From positions 248,001-312,000 of the forward strand of contig SMMW01000073.1 in NCBI GenBank assembly GCA_004794655.1: a DNA stretch of 64,000 nucleotides, given 5' to 3'. A program made the translations under genes and the position numbers. The DNA comes from Marisa cornuarietis (lineage: Eukaryota; Mollusca; Gastropoda; Architaenioglossa; Ampullariidae). A model generated the notes under the pieces. The model was given only the letters and a program-made list of their open reading frames with translations, was not told the origin of the DNA and searched no databases. This document shows, in pieces, positions 60,617-64,000 of this stretch; the first letter of the stretch is position 1; each line of letters starts with the position of its first letter.

Positions 60617-63606
60617 AGACAGACTTCTATTCAGTATAGGTTTGCGCCCACCACTGAAGGGAGGTAACAATTGTCATTGTCATGTGCAATATATGCCTTT
60701 TTGTTATCTCACGAAAAGAAATGTGAAATATAAAGACCTAAAAGTCACACATAGAGAGACAGAGAGAGAGACGCACGCACGAAACTGTTTCTCATAAACA
60801 GCCTAATATGCTCTCGGAAGCAGGAACTGAAGCACTTATTCGTTCTGATTCATTTCCGTAATGCTGACCAGCTGTGCAGAGTGTAGTATCTGTCTATTCA
60901 AATAACAAACTCTTGATTTCTCTGTATATTGTAAAAGACAATGTTACTAAAACTGAGCAGTTTGGTATCATATTAATGAAACTGTTATTTTTATTCAAGA
61001 CTTAAGTAAGAAGATTCTGTTAATACATCTTTTCAATTCACTGTAGAAGAAGCCTGCAGTTACAGAAATAGTAAGCAAAATCACAAATTACAAAGATGAG
61101 GGCTAAGAAAGGTTAGGTCACGACTGACACACATAGAAACACAATCCAAACCAATATTATAATATTATAAATAGTATTAACAACTAAAAAAACTACCAAA
61201 AATTTATTATGAAGATATAAAACATCTTTCAGGAATGGTCAGATAGTGCAGAAGCTTACAATAAAGAGTATCTAAATACTATAATCTAAAGTGAAGAAAA
61301 CGTTTACAGAATTACATGTTTACTTAGTTGCTCATTAGAACGGACATTTTTAACCAGGTGCTCAACTGCAAATACAACTAGTGAATGGAACGTCATCTTG
61401 GAATGGCCGTTTAGAAATATCATACAACGGAACGTGGACCACAGTGTGTAGCCATGATTTCGGGAAAAAAGAGGCACAGGTAGCCTGCAAAATGCTTGGT
61501 TTTGACAGGTGTGTTGTCTTTTGTGGTCACAGTAGTATCCACATTAATAATTATTTTATTTGTTTTTTTTTAATTACAACAAACGTGGGTGGCACACGAG
61601 ACCCAGGAAACTATACATATATATTTTAAATGTCATAAAGCTTCCTCTGGTTTTATTGTCCATGAATCTACCAATGAATACCACGGATGTCGTGTTTTTA
61701 TAAAATTATTACGATATACAAGGGGATTTTAAGATGAGGAGATAAGGGACAACGAAAACTATGTCTCACCGTTTGTGTGCTCTCGAAAAAGAGCCATTAA
61801 ATAATATTCACATTGAATCTAGAACCCTTCTACAATTTTGTGAGAAATTACGCAGAAAACATGGGCTATATCCAGTGTATGATACATCATAGCATGTCAA
61901 TCGATTTAAACTGTTACTTTAACATAAAAACGGTTACTTGATGCTTATTTGTAGTTTCAAAAACACATCATCTAATAACTCTCACTAACAGTTCGCGAGC
62001 CGTGGCTGTGATGTGGGGTCAGTATGGCGAGGGCTCAGGCCCAATCCTCTTTGGCAACGTCACGTGCACAGGCAACGAGTCGAGTTTCGACGAGTGTCAA
62101 CAGGACGGTTTTTACAAACGTGCCTGCAACCATAGTGATGACGTCGGTATCATCTGTAATATGAGTAAGAACAAATAAAAGTATATATTACACTTATCCC
62201 CTGGTCATAACAATGATATATAATATCTCTAAAAATATACGTAATGCTTATGTTAATGACTCTCACCTCGAGCTGGTCATATTAAGAGGAGAGAGAGAAA
62301 GAACGATAGTCATAGAATTTAACTTAATAACAGATAATTGTAGAACTATATTGTAACTCTGTGAGCCAGGTGTTTGCATGTGTACACCTAATGGAATTAA
62401 CTTGAATTAAAGATTTTTGATTCATCAATTTTATTTACTAGCGCAAAACTTACACGGTCTCACGGTTAAGTGAAAAAGAAACAAAATAGCATAGGGGCGA
62501 TCATGTGATCTTCGCCTGAACCCAGTTCACACTCTATGGTGTAATGCAGTTTTTTAATGTTGTCACTCTTAAACATCGTTTTTTATAAGAAAAAATAAAT
62601 AAGGTAGCTTATTCATTTCTGAACACAATTGTCTTTCTTAAAAAATGTAGGAAGTCTTTGCATTTTCCCACGCTACCTGTCTGTTTGGAAAATGGCTAGC
62701 CAATTCCCAGTGTTGAAAATACTTTCGGCGGCTGCATTTTTTTTTATTCATAAAACTGCAAACTTTTTGAAATTAGATACCTTTTAAGGGAACATGAGAG
62801 GGAATGAGCGCGATAATATGTGAGAACAAAATGAGATCAAAATTTTAGCACGAGGGAAAAAGAAGAAGGCTGGATCATGCTGCGCGCGACTTACCACATG
62901 TCAGTAAGTCTTTATAAGCCTTACGTGCATGTTTTAACTTAAAGTGGACGATGCACTTATTTCTGCAGGTAATTGCAATCATTCGGGGAAACACCAGGTT
63001 CCCTTGCTAATATAGGGAGAATATTTGCTACATTAAATTAAAATCAACAACATGTGTGATCTAAAATTTAGTAGCTTAATCTACTGAAATGGTGACGAGG
63101 GGATCTGTCCAACACGAGCCAATGTAACACATAGATCGCTGCTTTACATTCCTCCACCCTCTATGGAGTCAGATATCCATTCCCGCCAGCTGGGTCGACT
63201 GGGAAAGCTTGTTGCGCTAATTGTGAACTGAACCAGCGCGCTCTCAGTTTGGACACCAGCGCTCTAACCACTCGGTCATCCGCTTCACCTTATTAACTTT
63301 ACTCTCTATTTCAATACACCTTTACTTATCTGTAGGAGAAGATAAAAAAAAGCATCCACTAATCGGAACAGACCAATTTTATAATAATGTTTTAGAATTA
63401 AAAGTACAGAGAATGTGATGACGTACACAAACCTCTTTTGTTTTTTCAACGGTTTATTAAGAGCCATTACGACTTCGCTTGACGAGTGCTTATCCAGACA
63501 TACCAGACATAAAGCGGACTGAGATGGAGATCGGAACCCAGTGGAACAGCCTTTGCATTACTCGGAACGCTGCAAAGGTTGTCTGTAGACAGCTCGGCTT
63601 ATCAAG
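60368..63606 (+). CDS. Gene 7, spliced and partial: SRCR-hinge SRCR
   Basis: Four exons before the window ends: 60368-60425, 61358-61508, 61992-62164 and 63462-63606. They read through in one frame: signal peptide, intact six-cysteine SRCR, and the 5' half of the divergent SRCR. Further exons must lie beyond 64000. It is the intact counterpart of pseudogene 4, and its leader matches gene 1. The last donor is GCAAGT rather than GT, a plausible GC-AG intron. Intron 1 has a long GT tract; the intron before the last exon has a SINE. Confidence 0.8.
60529..60611. repeat. Long (GT)n microsatellite
   Basis: About 41 uninterrupted GT units in gene 7 intron 1, the longest in the window. Confidence 0.97.
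61358..61508 (+). CDS. Gene 7 exon 2: SRCR 5' half
   Basis: LQIQLVNGTSSWNGRLEI, WTTVCSHDFG, QVACKMLGFDR. Acceptor TTAACCAG, donor GTGTGT; phase 1 to 2. Confidence 0.88.
61992..62164 (+). CDS. Gene 7 exon 3: SRCR 3' half
   Basis: QYGEGSGPILFG, VTCTGNESSFDEC, KRACNHSDDVGIIC. Not obvious by ORF length because no in-frame ATG is near its start. Acceptor CTAACAG, donor GTAAGA. Confidence 0.86.
63150..63291 (-). mobile_element. tRNA-derived SINE fragment
   Basis: On the minus strand GATGACCGAGTGGTTAGAGCG resembles a Ser/Leu tRNA D-arm (A box), followed by GGTTCAGTTCAC as a poor B box. It lies in the gene 7 intron before exon 4. Too diverged to be a tRNA gene. Confidence 0.6.
63462..63606 (+). CDS. 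Gene 7 exon 4: divergent SRCR 5' half
   Basis: LRLRLTSAYPDIPDIK, MEIGTQWNSLC and VVCRQLGLS. Phase 1 in after TTATTAAG, phase 2 out at AG/GCAAGT. Confidence 0.75.
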
Positions 63607-64000
63607 GCAAGTAATTAAGACTTAATAACGTCGATAAAGCTATTTATAGACAATATATTTAATAACTTGAAAAAGACAAAAACATGCATTGTTTTGTTAG
63701 TGTTTGTATTTTACCTAAACAAATATTAATCAAATAAGGTAAAAAGAAATTATTACACGCTTGACTACATGTTTGCATGCACTCTTACATCGATTCGCTA
63801 CTTTCTCAAAAAGAAAAAAAATTGTTGAAAAAGCTTATTTAGGTGAGTCTATAGACCGTAACATTTGCAAATTTGAAAGCGGTATTAAAAATAGTAATCT
63901 CGTTTTAGACTATCATTCTTCATAATATATTTTTGATTTTTTAATATGATATACTAGGTTTGCACAATCCATCGATTAACCTTCTTACCCACTAATCCAT

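Noticed and set aside
63150..63291. Possible tRNA gene on the minus strand
   Set aside because: Only the D-arm and a poor B box match; no full cloverleaf. Called a SINE fragment.

Overview
The window is eukaryotic. Its coding regions are short exons with GT..AG junctions separated by AT-rich introns, and it carries long CA/GT microsatellites, a LINE relic and tRNA-derived SINEs. Domain content (SRCR plus immunoglobulin-like domains), degenerate CCCTAA-type repeats and a reverse-transcriptase relic of a type common in molluscs suggest a lophotrochozoan, most likely a gastropod mollusc. The species cannot be fixed from the sequence alone.

All recognisable genes lie on the + strand and belong to one tandem family, numbered 1 to 7 here. 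Each intact member begins with a 58-nt signal-peptide exon. This is followed by one or more six-cysteine SRCR domains, each split over two exons; then a divergent 'hinge' SRCR domain, also on two exons; then Ig-like domains, one exon each. Nearly every exon boundary fits a strict phase scheme (1-2-1 for an SRCR pair, 1-1 for Ig), so modules can be added or lost without breaking the frame. No transmembrane exon was found, so the products look secreted. A role as soluble pattern-recognition or opsonin-like proteins is inferred from the domains.

Layout: 2.45-2.88 kb holds an orphan copy of the 5' flank of gene 3/5. Gene 1 (4.4-9.4 kb or more) is SP-SRCR-hinge-Ig x4. Gene 2 (12.3-24.3 kb) is SP-SRCR x5-hinge-Ig x2. 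Gene 3 (29.5-35.7 kb) is SP-SRCR-hinge-Ig and lacks the second Ig. Gene 4 (36.8-40.8 kb) is a frameshifted, interrupted relative of gene 7. Gene 5 (45.4-52.8 kb) is SP-SRCR-hinge-Ig-Ig plus a basic tail. Gene 6 (54.7-59.3 kb) is a copy of gene 5 without a signal exon. Gene 7 (60.4 kb onward) is SP-SRCR-hinge and runs off the window.

Flanks and introns show that 25.4-40.8 kb (gene 3 + gene 4) and 42.3-64 kb (genes 5/6 + gene 7) are copies of an ancestral two-gene unit. Genes 5 and 6 then arose by a further unequal exchange whose junction lies near 53.65 kb. No rRNA, intact tRNA, CRISPR or prokaryotic feature was seen. Exon ends were placed by hand from splice consensus, reading-frame phase and comparison between the copies; no transcript evidence was available.
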